This document shows positions 45,426 to 54,112 of a stretch of DNA of 64,000 bases, in pieces. How positions within the stretch are numbered: position 1 is the stretch's first letter; every line of letters begins with the position of its first letter. Origin of the DNA: Alginatibacterium sediminis (lineage in GTDB: Bacteria; Pseudomonadota; Gammaproteobacteria; Enterobacterales; Celerinatantimonadaceae); NCBI RefSeq assembly GCF_003610775.1, contig NZ_RAQO01000005.1, positions 372,001 through 436,000 on the forward strand, given 5' to 3'. A program made the position numbers and the translations under genes. A model generated the notes under the pieces. It ran no database searches, had not been told where the DNA came from, and saw only the letters and a program-made list of their open reading frames with translations.

Positions 45426-46856
45426 ATGGTTGCAACTGCGCAAGCATCAATACTTTTAGTCGAAGATAGCGACACCTTGGCAGCAACTTATAGTGCCTAT
45501 CTGAGTAAGGAAGACCTAAAGGTTCAGCGAGTAGCTACGGGCGCGCAAGCGTTAGTTATACTTGAGCAGCAAAGCCCACAAGTGATGTTACTTGACTTAA
45601 AACTTCCAGACATGGATGGCCTTAAAGTTCTCGAATGGATGGTACAACGAAGTATCCCTACTTCAGTGATTATTATCACCGCCTATGGCTCTGTGGACTC
45701 CGCCGTAGACGCTATGCGCCTAGGAGTTAGTGACTTTCTAGAGAAACCCTTTGATGCCAAGCGTCTTAAAATGACTGTCAATAACGCGCTTAAGTTACAT
45801 CGTTTAAGCGCTATTGTTGATGATTACCAGCGCGACGTGAATCGCGATAGCTTTCACGGTTTTGTGGGATCAAGCCTGCCAATGCAGCAGGTTTATCGCA
45901 TGATTGAAGCGGTTGCGCCCAGTAAAGCAACCGTATTTATTACCGGCGAAAGCGGCACTGGTAAAGAGGTGTGCGCTGAAGCCATCCATAAACAAGGTCC
46001 GCGCGCAGCTAAGCCCTTTGTTGCGCTAAATTGTGGCGCTATTCCCAAAGATCTCATGGAAAGTGAAATCTTTGGACATGTAAAAGGGGCATTTACCGGA
46101 GCGCATACTCACCGCGCTGGCGCAGCCTTACAGGCTAATGGTGGCACGCTTTTCCTCGATGAAATAGGGGAGATGGATCTTGAGTTACAAACCAAACTAC
46201 TGCGCTTTGTGCAAACAGGACGTTTTCAAAAAGTAGGTGGCAGTCAAGAAGAAGTCGTCGATATTCGATTTTTATGTGCAACGAATCGAGACCCTTGGGA
46301 AGAAGTAAAAGCAGGGCGTTTTAGAGAAGATTTGTATTATCGCCTCTACGTTGTACCCTTGCATTTGTCGCCCTTACGCGACCGTGGGCGAGACATTATC
46401 ACCATAGCCTTGCGTTTTTTGCAGCATTTTGCGAAGGAAGAGAACAAACAGTTTCGCCGCTTTAGCAATTTGACCGCCACTGTGATGAGTAACTATAATT
46501 GGCCAGGAAACGTTAGAGAGCTGCAAAACGTTATTCGCAATGTGTGTGTATTGCACGACGGTATTGAAGTACTGGCAGCGCAATTGCCTTTCCCTTTAAG
46601 CCAACATGTGCCCGAGGGGAGTGTCGAAAAAATTGAGCCTCAAGTAGCGCAGCTAAGCACAGATGAACTTAGCGTTAGTGAAGAGAGCGCCAGTGAGTAT
46701 ACGATTCAACCTTTGTGGTTAACCGAGAAACAAGTCATCGAGCAAGCCATAGAGCATTGTGATGGAAATATCCCGAAAGCTTCTGAGCTTTTAGAAGTGA
46801 GCCCTTCAACCATTTACCGCAAAAAGCAAGCCTGGGAAGATGCCAATTTAGCCTAA
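45426..46856 (+). CDS. sypG: Sigma54-dependent response regulator, SypG/LuxO-like
   Basis: 476 residues. REC domain with Asp57 (MLLDLKLPDMDGL). AAA+ core: GESGTGKEVC Walker A at about 174-183, GAFTGA at 221-226 (the sigma54 contact loop), GGTLFLDEIGEMD Walker B and CATNRDPW. The C-terminal Fis-type HTH is GNIPKASELLEVSPSTIYRK. Overall it resembles Vibrio LuxO and SypG closely, including FREDLYYRLYVVPLHL. Activates sigma54 promoters when phosphorylated. Last gene of the operon that it probably activates; its own type of recognition element follows two bases after the stop. Confidence 0.92.
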   Translation: MVATAQASILLVEDSDTLAATYSAYLSKEDLKVQRVATGAQALVILEQQSPQVMLLDLKLPDMDGLKVLEWMVQRSIPTSVIIITAYGSVDSAVDAMRLGVSDFLEKPFDAKRLKMTVNNALKLHRLSAIVDDYQRDVNRDSFHGFVGSSLPMQQVYRMIEAVAPSKATVFITGESGTGKEVCAEAIHKQGPRAAKPFVALNCGAIPKDLMESEIFGHVKGAFTGAHTHRAGAALQANGGTLFLDEIGEMDLELQTKLLRFVQTGRFQKVGGSQEEVVDIRFLCATNRDPWEEVKAGRFREDLYYRLYVVPLHLSPLRDRGRDIITIALRFLQHFAKEENKQFRRFSNLTATVMSNYNWPGNVRELQNVIRNVCVLHDGIEVLAAQLPFPLSQHVPEGSVEKIEPQVAQLSTDELSVSEESASEYTIQPLWLTEKQVIEQAIEHCDGNIPKASELLEVSPSTIYRKKQAWEDANLA

Positions 46857-46857
46857 A

Positions 46858-46870
46858 TTGCAAAATGCAA
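46858..46870. promoter_or_regulatory. LuxO/SypG-type activator element, site 3
   Basis: TTGCA-AAA-TGCAA, an exact consensus match, placed two bases after the regulator's stop codon and 62 bases before a sigma54 element. Confidence 0.8.
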
Positions 46871-46886
46871 AAACAGCTTGTTGTTA

Positions 46887-46907
46887 AACGCCTTCGGGCG
46901 TTTTTTT
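46887..46907 (+). terminator. Terminator of the sypABCDFG operon
   Basis: AAACGCC-TTCG-GGCGTTT with a UUCG-type tetraloop and a T tract, 30 bases after the regulator gene. Confidence 0.92.
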
Positions 46908-46932
46908 ATATGTAAATCAGAAGCTTAAAAAC

Positions 46933-46949
46933 TAGGCTTGGTCCTTGCT
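46933..46949 (+). promoter_or_regulatory. Sigma54 promoter, site 3
   Basis: TAGGCTTGGTCCTTGCT: GG-N10-GC, with the TTGCW -12 element intact; the -24 has two changes plus an A for T. Expected transcript start about 46961, 54 bases before the LruC-type gene. Confidence 0.75.
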
Positions 46950-47014
46950 ATACCCATCATGTTAAAGCGATTTAATCATCGCTTTAACCTTGATTTGTAG
47001 CGAAAGGATTGCCC

Positions 47015-49129
47015 ATGAGAATGTCATCGTTTGTTTTGCTCGGGTTTTTATTGTTCCCGTTAACAGGATTTAGTGCCCCATTTTTGCAATGTCCAAGCCA
47101 AGCCTTTTTAGTCCAGGACTCGGTGGCAAAGATTTATGGTGTGAATCTAGCCACCGGTTTTGTTGAAGAGCTTTCAACAGACATGGGGACAAATTCCAAG
47201 CTCAATGCGATGGCATTCAACCTACATGATGATTACCTATACGCTTGGTCTTATGAATACGGAACCTTAGTAAAAATAGGCGATGACTTTCAAGTGTCAC
47301 CCTTGGCTATCGATTGGCGTGGCTTAGACCCTCAAACTAGCTTTTATGTGGGCGACATTGCTGTTGATGAAAATGCCCATTATTTGTATCGCAGTGGTGC
47401 TGCTTTTGGTTTGTATCGCATTGAACTTGATCCTAACTCCCCAGACTTTCTAGCGGCCGCAAAAGTCATTGATGGTAGCGCACTTAACCTTAGAATTTTT
47501 GATCTTGCTTTTCATCCATCTGATGGACATTTTTATAGTGTTGATGGTTATGGACAGTTATGGCGGGTAAATAGTTTAAGTGGCGCAAGTGACCTAGTTT
47601 CAGATATCGGTGTTAGCGGCACTTTTGGCGCGGTTTACTTTGACCTCGAAGGTATGCTTTATATCAGCCGTAATAGCGATGGCAAAATATTTCAAATTGA
47701 TGTGAGCCAGAGTGAGCCGATCGCGATTGAATTTGCACAGGGACCTAGCTCTGGGAATAACGACGGAGCACGTTGCGCTATCGCGCCAATTTTGTCGCAA
47801 GAAGCCAATATTGACTTTGGAGATGCCCCTGATAGTTATGCAAGCTCGCTAGGGGTTAATGGTGCTAGGCATCAATTGGTGGCTGAAGCCATTCGCTTAG
47901 GATCCTTAGTTGATGGTGAAAACGATGCTCGAGTATTCCCGCTCAGTGACGATAGCGATCAGTGGCGAGATGATGAAGATGGCGTAGCATGGGTTACTCC
48001 AGCGCAACAAGGCCTTGAGTTTCTGGTGCAAGTGATCGCGTCCAAGGCAGGCTATTTAAATGCTTGGATAGATTTTAATAGTAACGGTCTCTTTGATGTC
48101 AATGAGCAAGTTTTTGAAGGTTTTGCGCTCACTAAAGGTTCTCAAACCTTGTTAATTGAGGTTCCTATTGATGCTGTCAAAGGCGATACCTGGGCTCGTT
48201 TTAGAGTTAGTTCAATTGAACAACTTCAAGCCGGCGGCGGCGCCCCGGATGGCGAAGTTGAAGACCTACAACTATATATCGCTGATCAAGGAAATTCAGT
48301 TAGTTTTTATCCCAATGCAAGTGGTTTTGCTACGGTAGCCTTTGAGGACAACTGGCCTGCCCAGGGCGATTACGACCTCAACGATTTAGTTTTAAAACTG
48401 CAAACACGAATCATTAGTGATCAAAATGCTCAACTTGTAAGTTTAGAGTTACATGGCAGTGTTCGGGCTTTAGGCGCGAGTTATCACAATGGTTTGGCCA
48501 TCCGCGTACCGGGCATAATGCGCCAGCAGGTGCTTGAAAATAATATCAATTTTGAAATCAATGGCCAACTAGTTATGGCTACCCCGCTAGACGTTGACGA
48601 CAGTGAACTTACGGTTGTAATCGCTGATGACGTCAGAGATTACCTAAATGTAGACAACACCTGTGACTTCTACAGGACCCAAAGCGGATGCACCGCTTCG
48701 GGTGAGCTGCGTTTTAAAGTGGTGTTGCCCTTTGCTAGTGGTCTTGCGTTATCGGCACTTCCTCCAGCACCATTTGATCCCTTTATTTTTGCCAGCGAAG
48801 ACTACCCCAGGTGGCCTATTTTTGAAACTAGCCCAGGTAAAACTTTAGAAATTCACCTTAAGAATCAGATGCCTCGCGACATTGTAGACGATAGCTTTTG
48901 GTCAAGCTTTGACGACTTTAGTCAGCCTAGCCAGGGTGCTTATTACCAGAATGAGCGAGGACTACCGTGGGCAATCTTAATCCCTTACGACTGGCAACAC
49001 CCCTGGGAGCGGATCCGTATCTCAGATGCTTATCCGCTATTTATCCCATACGTACTTAGCGAAGGGCGTGAATATAGTGATTGGTACTTAATCGACAACG
49101 CGAAAGCAGAATTTCTTTTTAGCGACTAA
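47015..49129 (+). CDS. Secreted LruC/GEVED-domain protein with beta-propeller-like N-terminus
   Basis: 704 residues from the ATG at 47015 (GAAAGGA six bases upstream). Signal peptide SFVLLGFLLFPLTGFSA. Residues about 20-260 read as repeated beta strands (LNAMAFNLHDDYLYAW, DLAFHPSDGHFYSVDG, GAVYFDLEGMLYISR), resembling DUF6923-type propellers. Residues about 330-425 resemble a GEVED domain (AWIDFNSNGLFDVNEQVF, GEVEDLQLYIAD). The C-terminal third is a LruC domain (FEDNWPAQGDYDLNDLVLK). Likely surface or matrix protein of the exopolysaccharide. First gene of a sigma54 unit. Confidence 0.82.
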   Translation: MRMSSFVLLGFLLFPLTGFSAPFLQCPSQAFLVQDSVAKIYGVNLATGFVEELSTDMGTNSKLNAMAFNLHDDYLYAWSYEYGTLVKIGDDFQVSPLAIDWRGLDPQTSFYVGDIAVDENAHYLYRSGAAFGLYRIELDPNSPDFLAAAKVIDGSALNLRIFDLAFHPSDGHFYSVDGYGQLWRVNSLSGASDLVSDIGVSGTFGAVYFDLEGMLYISRNSDGKIFQIDVSQSEPIAIEFAQGPSSGNNDGARCAIAPILSQEANIDFGDAPDSYASSLGVNGARHQLVAEAIRLGSLVDGENDARVFPLSDDSDQWRDDEDGVAWVTPAQQGLEFLVQVIASKAGYLNAWIDFNSNGLFDVNEQVFEGFALTKGSQTLLIEVPIDAVKGDTWARFRVSSIEQLQAGGGAPDGEVEDLQLYIADQGNSVSFYPNASGFATVAFEDNWPAQGDYDLNDLVLKLQTRIISDQNAQLVSLELHGSVRALGASYHNGLAIRVPGIMRQQVLENNINFEINGQLVMATPLDVDDSELTVVIADDVRDYLNVDNTCDFYRTQSGCTASGELRFKVVLPFASGLALSALPPAPFDPFIFASEDYPRWPIFETSPGKTLEIHLKNQMPRDIVDDSFWSSFDDFSQPSQGAYYQNERGLPWAILIPYDWQHPWERIRISDAYPLFIPYVLSEGREYSDWYLIDNAKAEFLFSD

Positions 49130-49142
49130 CAAAGGACAACCC

Positions 49143-49730
49143 ATGAATCAAATGACTCCCTTAACCATGCTACCTTTGATGTTCCTAAGCGCCTGTGGTG
49201 GCGGTGGATCTGGTGGCGAAACTGTCAGCTCTACCGACACCAATGTTGGTTCAAACAACAATTTTCAAGGCGCAACTACTGGTAATTCAAGCGCTTCATC
49301 CAATAGCAGCTCAAGCTTCAGTTTGCTTGAATCACAAGCTGAGGTAAACAATGATAACTCGCAGCAAAGCGCTTCAACAATTGCAGCTTCTAATCTTGAA
49401 TTAAGCGACTTGCAAGCCGCCGCTGAGTTTGACTTTTCTAACGATGAGCAAGTTAACGTCAATATCAGTTATCCCGGTTTTGATGCTCAAAAACGTTATA
49501 TCAATATCTGTACCCAGTGGCTTGATCAAGACCTAGAGATCATCAACTACAACTCTTGTGTTTATCGTGGGCAATTAAGTGCTGATGAGTTAGAGATAAA
49601 GCTTAGTCTAGCGGGCCACTCTGAACAGTTGATAGCCGAGGTTTTACTGTTATCCCTGGCCGGTTCAAGTTCAGAGATAGTGGTACAAAGCATCACTACT
49701 GATCAACAACAAATTGAATTTCAATTCTAA
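49143..49730 (+). CDS. Gly/Ser-rich lipoprotein of unknown function
   Basis: 195 residues. Signal MNQMTPLTMLPLMFLSAC with a lipobox LSAC, then a GGGGSGGE spacer and about 40 Ser/Asn/Thr-rich residues that should form a flexible tether. The C-terminal 90 residues are beta-strand-like (VNVNISYPGFDAQKRYINIC) with two cysteines. No known domain. Follows the LruC-type gene after 13 bases, so the two may form an exported pair. Confidence 0.72.
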   Translation: MNQMTPLTMLPLMFLSACGGGGSGGETVSSTDTNVGSNNNFQGATTGNSSASSNSSSSFSLLESQAEVNNDNSQQSASTIAASNLELSDLQAAAEFDFSNDEQVNVNISYPGFDAQKRYINICTQWLDQDLEIINYNSCVYRGQLSADELEIKLSLAGHSEQLIAEVLLLSLAGSSSEIVVQSITTDQQQIEFQF

Positions 49731-49739
49731 GGGAATGTG

Positions 49740-50765
49740 ATGTCTAAATGTTGCACACCCACCATTTGTATGTTTCTCGATAGTCGCGGCATAGGAGGAA
49801 TTGAAAGCCATGTGTTACAGCTGTCTGCGGCCTTGCAAGCACAAGGCTATAGTGTTCGCGTGTTGTTTTGGAAAGATTATGGTCAGCAGCATCCATTGCA
49901 CACACAGCTAATTAGCAAGCAAATCCAAGTGATTTATCTAAATGGCAGCATTGCGCGTCTTCGCTCATATGTACTTAAGCAAGGTGTATCGGTTTTACAC
50001 TGTCATGGTTACAAAGCTTCGATTTTAGCGCGTTTGTTTTGCCGCACCAGTCGAGTTCGCTTAGTCTCAAGTTACCACGCCGCAGAAGCTTGCACGGGAG
50101 CCCTAGCGTTTTATACCAAGCTTGATTTTTATAGTGCTCGCTTATCCGATGCCAATATCAGCGTATCGCTTGCCTTGCAGCAACAGGTAAAAGGCACATG
50201 CGTTCACATCGACAATTTCGTGAATATAAATCCTGTAAATGAGCGTCCTTTACGCCTAAAGCGGCCGCAAATTGCGTTTGTTGGTAGAGTGGTTGCGGTT
50301 AAAGCGCCACAACGGGTGTTGGAACTCGCTGCTCACTTGCCCGGTTTTGATTTTCTTATCTATGGACATGGAGATATGGAACATCAACTCAAACAGAGCT
50401 CTCCAGCTAATGTGATTTGGAAAGGTCAAGTTAAGAACATGCAATCCCATTGGAAGCAGATTGATTTATTGTGTTTAACATCATTGCAAGAAGGATTGCC
50501 CATGGCCGTGTTAGAGGCTATGGCAAATAAGGTTCCGGTGATGACAACCAAGGTGGGGGGGCTTGCAAGCTTGATTGAGCATCGGCGTAATGGTTACATG
50601 TTTGAGCACTTTAACGCACTAAAATGGAGTGAAACTCTGCTTGATTGGCAATCGCTAAGCAAAAGCCAAGCCGAACATCTGCAAAGGCAAGCTCGCGCTA
50701 GTATTGAACAGCATTACTCGGCGAAGGCGCTATTACCGCGATTCCAACAGTTGTACGGCTGCTAA
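49740..50765 (+). CDS. GT4 glycosyltransferase
   Basis: 341 residues from the ATG at 49740 (AAGGGA upstream; a GTG directly before is less likely). GT-B fold: LDSRGIGGIESHVLQLSAAL, IAFVGRVVAVKAPQRVLEL, then LLCLTSLQEGLPMAVLEAMA with the EGLP..E motif. Cysteine-rich start (CCTPTIC). Together with the two upstream genes this closes the sigma54-driven unit; counterparts in the Vibrio locus would be sypH, sypI or sypJ. Donor sugar unknown. Confidence 0.87.
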   Translation: MSKCCTPTICMFLDSRGIGGIESHVLQLSAALQAQGYSVRVLFWKDYGQQHPLHTQLISKQIQVIYLNGSIARLRSYVLKQGVSVLHCHGYKASILARLFCRTSRVRLVSSYHAAEACTGALAFYTKLDFYSARLSDANISVSLALQQQVKGTCVHIDNFVNINPVNERPLRLKRPQIAFVGRVVAVKAPQRVLELAAHLPGFDFLIYGHGDMEHQLKQSSPANVIWKGQVKNMQSHWKQIDLLCLTSLQEGLPMAVLEAMANKVPVMTTKVGGLASLIEHRRNGYMFEHFNALKWSETLLDWQSLSKSQAEHLQRQARASIEQHYSAKALLPRFQQLYGC

Positions 50766-50919
50766 GTTCTTGTCTGAAAGGCTGGCTTAGTCCAGATTAT
50801 AGAAAGAAACCAAAAGATAGTAAAACGAAATGTAACTTGACTAATAAGCCTATAGTTGAACTGTAAACGCACCCAATTATGGGGAACAGCAGAGTCTCTT
50901 GAGGTTATAGACTCGCGGT

Positions 50920-51672
50920 TCAATTCAATACCTTTATCCCTGCTTGCGTATATAAGTCGATGTCATGTGGAGGTGTGTCGGTCACTAGAACGTCGATTTG
51001 TTCAGCCCGGGCAAAAACAGCTAAGGATGTTTTTCCCAGCTTGCTTGAGTCACACATGAGAATGATTTCACGGGCTTGTTTTACCATTAGACGCTTTGTT
51101 TCAGCTAGGTTTAAGTCAGCGACTGAGGCGCCTGAATCGATTGAAAATGAATTGGTTCCCATAAAGGCTTTGTCGACATTTAGGGTATTTACGATAGAGT
51201 CATTGCCGAAATGATAGGTGCAGTGATAATGGCGTTTAACTAAGCCTCCTAAAAAAATAATATCTAAATCTTGCCCGTGTTCAAGCACGCTAGCGACTTC
51301 GAAATCATTGGTAATAACCTTCAAGCCCTTCTTATTGAGTAGACCTTTAGCTAGTTGTAGGGAAGTGGTTCCAGTATCTAGAATAATGGTTTCGTGATCG
51401 TCAACCATGCTTGCTGCCAACGATCCAATGCTCAACTTTTTTGTTTCATGCAAACTCTTTCGTTTGTCTGAACCTAGCTCGAAACTAGCTTTGGATTTTA
51501 GAATCGCCCCCCCATGTGTTTTTACCAATAAGCCGAGTTCTTCAAGCACCTTAAGGTCTGCACGAACGGTAGCTGCAGTCACCCCATAGTCTCGGCTTAA
51601 ATCGGCTACCGATACCTTGCCGTGAGAATTAAGAATCTCAATGATGTGGTTTTGTCGTTCTTCGGCAAACAT
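50920..51672 (-). CDS. DeoR-family transcriptional regulator
   Basis: 251 residues from the ATG at 51672, the usual length; the 17 codons upstream in frame begin with TTG and are not needed. N-terminal DeoR-HTH: RQNHIIEILNSHGKVSVADL, GVTAATVRADLKVLEELGLL and THGGAI. The C-terminal sugar-phosphate-binding domain (DTGTTSLQLAKG, ITNDFEVASVL, IIFLGGLVKRH) matches DeoRC. Family members repress sugar-catabolic genes and respond to a phosphorylated intermediate. Divergent from deoC; direct repeats lie between them. Confidence 0.9.
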   Translation of the reverse strand: MFAEERQNHIIEILNSHGKVSVADLSRDYGVTAATVRADLKVLEELGLLVKTHGGAILKSKASFELGSDKRKSLHETKKLSIGSLAASMVDDHETIILDTGTTSLQLAKGLLNKKGLKVITNDFEVASVLEHGQDLDIIFLGGLVKRHYHCTYHFGNDSIVNTLNVDKAFMGTNSFSIDSGASVADLNLAETKRLMVKQAREIILMCDSSKLGKTSLAVFARAEQIDVLVTDTPPHDIDLYTQAGIKVLN

Positions 51673-51760
51673 GGCAGATCCATTCAAATTAATTGAGTTT
51701 AAAGTAACAAAATGAGTCGACAATGAACATTAGCATTTTTGCGATGAATGTCACATCGAA

Positions 51761-51792
51761 TTATCTTTTATTTTTCTTTGTTATCTTTTATT
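51761..51792. promoter_or_regulatory. Direct-repeat operator in the deoR-deoC intergenic region
   Basis: TTATCTTTTATT occurs twice, at 51761-51772 and 51781-51792, exactly 20 bases apart, with an intermediate CTTT. T-rich repeats on a helical period are typical of DeoR-family operators. Confidence 0.6.
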
Positions 51793-51823
51793 GTGTTTAT
51801 ATATTTTTAAGGCGAAATAATCT

Positions 51824-52564
51824 ATGAAAGCTCAGCAGCATGTTGTGGTGTCTAATTTGGCACGAATGATCGACTTAAGCGCAGTTCAAGCGCAACATCA
51901 ACAGCGAGATATCGAAGCCGTTGCCAAATTAGCCAGACATTACGATCTCATTTCGGTACATGTTTTACCGGTCTGGATGCCGCTACTATCGCAGTTATTA
52001 AACACCAGCCCATTGGTGCGCCCAGCTGGCCCGGTTGGCTATCCTAGCGGTGGGCATGTGATAGCAACCAAAGTTGCTGAGCTCAAGCAGCTGATTGTTG
52101 ACGGCGCTCAAGAAGTTGATTGTGTGGTTAACATTGGCAAAGTCTTAACTGGAGATTTCGAATACATCGAACAAGAGCTAGTTGCTTTGGTAGCTGCGGC
52201 GGGTGAAGTGCCAGCTAAAGTAATACTTGAAACTCACTATCTAAATGAAGCCCAAATCCGGCGGGTGTGCGATATCGCTATCACGGCTGGAATGACGTGG
52301 ATAAAAACATCGACGGGCTGGGCTGAGTCGGGCGCCACTGTTGAAAAAGTGAGTATTATCGCTGATCAAGTCAAAGGCCGAATTGGTATAAAAGCAGCGG
52401 GCGGCATTCGCGACCTAGAATTGATTAAACAATTGTATGCGCTCGGTGTACGCCGTTTTGGTTTGAGTTTAAGTACTGCCACTATGGTTCTTAGTCAGCT
52501 TGAACAGCAACCTGAGTTATTTCGCGAGCTTGAATCCAACCTTGAAGCCTCAGCTCTGAACTAG
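51824..52564 (+). CDS. deoC: Deoxyribose-phosphate aldolase-like protein (DeoC family)
   Basis: 246 residues, close to DeoC length. Class I aldolase: Schiff-base Lys161 in WIKTSTGWAESGAT, EVDCVVNIGKVLTGDFEYIE, and GIKAAGGIRDLELI near the end, with the second conserved Lys. DeoC splits 2-deoxyribose-5-phosphate to glyceraldehyde-3-phosphate and acetaldehyde; the partner genes here suggest a related deoxy sugar or other substrate. Followed by the FGGY kinase after eight bases and regulated by DeoR. Confidence 0.85.
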   Translation: MKAQQHVVVSNLARMIDLSAVQAQHQQRDIEAVAKLARHYDLISVHVLPVWMPLLSQLLNTSPLVRPAGPVGYPSGGHVIATKVAELKQLIVDGAQEVDCVVNIGKVLTGDFEYIEQELVALVAAAGEVPAKVILETHYLNEAQIRRVCDIAITAGMTWIKTSTGWAESGATVEKVSIIADQVKGRIGIKAAGGIRDLELIKQLYALGVRRFGLSLSTATMVLSQLEQQPELFRELESNLEASALN

Positions 52565-52572
52565 GAAAACCG

Positions 52573-54099
52573 ATGAACGCAGTGATTCTTGCCTTAGACA
52601 TTGGAACCGGAAGCGCGCGAGCCGCCTTGGTCGAACACAACGGCACCATTCAAGCGTTGGTTCAGCAAGAATATGACCAAAACACCCCACGCCAAGGCTG
52701 GTCAGAACAACAGCCAAAGCTATGGTGGGATAGTATTTGTAGCTGTATTTCACAGCTTAAGTTACTGCATTCTGAGATTTTTTCGCGTATAGAGGTCATT
52801 GCTAGTTGTGGGCAAATGCACGCCCCGGTACTGCTTGATAGTAACGGTCAGTTGTTGAACGAATATGCGCAACTATGGAACGATAAGCGTTGTCAGCAGC
52901 AAGTATCAAAGTTTAAAGGGTCTAATGATTGGCAGTCTTTATTGTCTAAAACCGCCAACCCTCCGACGACAGCATGGCCAGCCTTCAAATTAAAATGGAT
53001 TCAAGAACACGAAACGCAGCTTTGGGCTAATACAGCTAAGGTATTGATGCCGAAGGACTATATAAATTTCTGCTTATGTGGAGAAATTGCCACCGATCAC
53101 AGCGAAGCTTCTTGTTTTTATTTAATGGATGCTTATTCTCAGCAATGGGACCTAGAGCTATTAGAACTGTTTTCAATAAAAGCCCAACAGTTACCACCCA
53201 TTGTCGAATCGCATACCATTATTGGCTACACTCAAGCGGCGGTGACGCATACGGGATTACCCATTGGGATTCCGGTTATTGCAGGTGCTGCTGACATGGT
53301 TGCTACTTTAATTGGCTCGGGGGTTTGTAGCCCTGGACAAGCCTCAGATAGTACCGGAACTTCAACCCTACTTACGGTACTTGGGTCACAAGCTAATACC
53401 GCCAATCCACTGCTTAATAACGTACTCATAAACCAGCATGTTTGGGGTAACTTTTCTATTCTCGACGCTGGGGGAGACGCTATGCGCTGGGCACGTTTGG
53501 CGTTTCATGATAATCAAAAAAGTTATCAAGAGATGTTAACAACGGCGCGTGATTCAGCCTTAGGTTCGAGTCAGCTCATGTTTTTGCCCTACCTTAGCGG
53601 TGAAAGAACTAACGCGGCTAGTCGCTCAAGAGCTCAGTTTTTCGGTTTGAGTCGAAACCATCGTGCGGCGGACCTTTATCGCAGCATACTTGAAGGCGTT
53701 GCGATGGCCGCCCAGCGAAATTTGCAGTTGATGCGTAAGCAAGACCATAGTCCGGTTACGCAAGTTATTGCTTCTGGCGGCGGGGCTAAAGATAGATTTT
53801 GGCTTGAAATTAAAGCCTCAATTTATGACCTGCCAATAGTTAAACCAGAGTGTGAAGAAAATGGCATTTTAGGTTGCTGTATTTTAGGAGCGTTAGCGAT
53901 TAATAAGTACTACAGCTTACAAGAGGCTTGCGCTCGGGTTGTGCACTACAGCGAACAAGTATTGCCTGATCCGAAAATGCGAGATTATTACGCGCATGCG
54001 CAAGTTTTATTCGACCAACTTTATACGCAATCTCAACAGCATTATCTCAGCTTAGACAAGCTGGCAGTTTTGGCGTCATCAACCCAAAAAACCTCATAG
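52573..54099 (+). CDS. FGGY-family carbohydrate kinase (xylulokinase-like)
   Basis: 508 residues. Two actin-like domains: VILALDIGTGSARAALV near the start, GWSEQQPKLWWD, the central DSTGTSTLLTV phosphate-binding stretch and the later IASGGGAKDRFWLEIKA. Overall similarity is closest to xylulokinase, but FGGY substrates vary and cannot be told from sequence. It may make the phosphorylated substrate for the aldolase 8 bases upstream. AGGAAAACCG precedes the ATG. Confidence 0.88.
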   Translation: MNAVILALDIGTGSARAALVEHNGTIQALVQQEYDQNTPRQGWSEQQPKLWWDSICSCISQLKLLHSEIFSRIEVIASCGQMHAPVLLDSNGQLLNEYAQLWNDKRCQQQVSKFKGSNDWQSLLSKTANPPTTAWPAFKLKWIQEHETQLWANTAKVLMPKDYINFCLCGEIATDHSEASCFYLMDAYSQQWDLELLELFSIKAQQLPPIVESHTIIGYTQAAVTHTGLPIGIPVIAGAADMVATLIGSGVCSPGQASDSTGTSTLLTVLGSQANTANPLLNNVLINQHVWGNFSILDAGGDAMRWARLAFHDNQKSYQEMLTTARDSALGSSQLMFLPYLSGERTNAASRSRAQFFGLSRNHRAADLYRSILEGVAMAAQRNLQLMRKQDHSPVTQVIASGGGAKDRFWLEIKASIYDLPIVKPECEENGILGCCILGALAINKYYSLQEACARVVHYSEQVLPDPKMRDYYAHAQVLFDQLYTQSQQHYLSLDKLAVLASSTQKTS

Positions 54100-54112
54100 G
54101 ATACTCATAAGT

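Noticed and set aside
45426-46856. The sigma54 regulator as a true LuxO with nearby qrr small RNAs.
   Set aside because: Operon order with STAS, OmpA, SLBB and CpsD-like genes fits SypG, and each element leads directly to a protein-coding gene with no Qrr-like RNA recognised between them.
51824-54099. The aldolase plus FGGY kinase as an AI-2 (LsrF/LsrK) pathway, attractive next to a LuxO-like gene.
   Set aside because: The aldolase has DeoC length and the DeoC KTSTGW active site rather than LsrF features, and there is no Lsr transporter, LsrR or LsrG.
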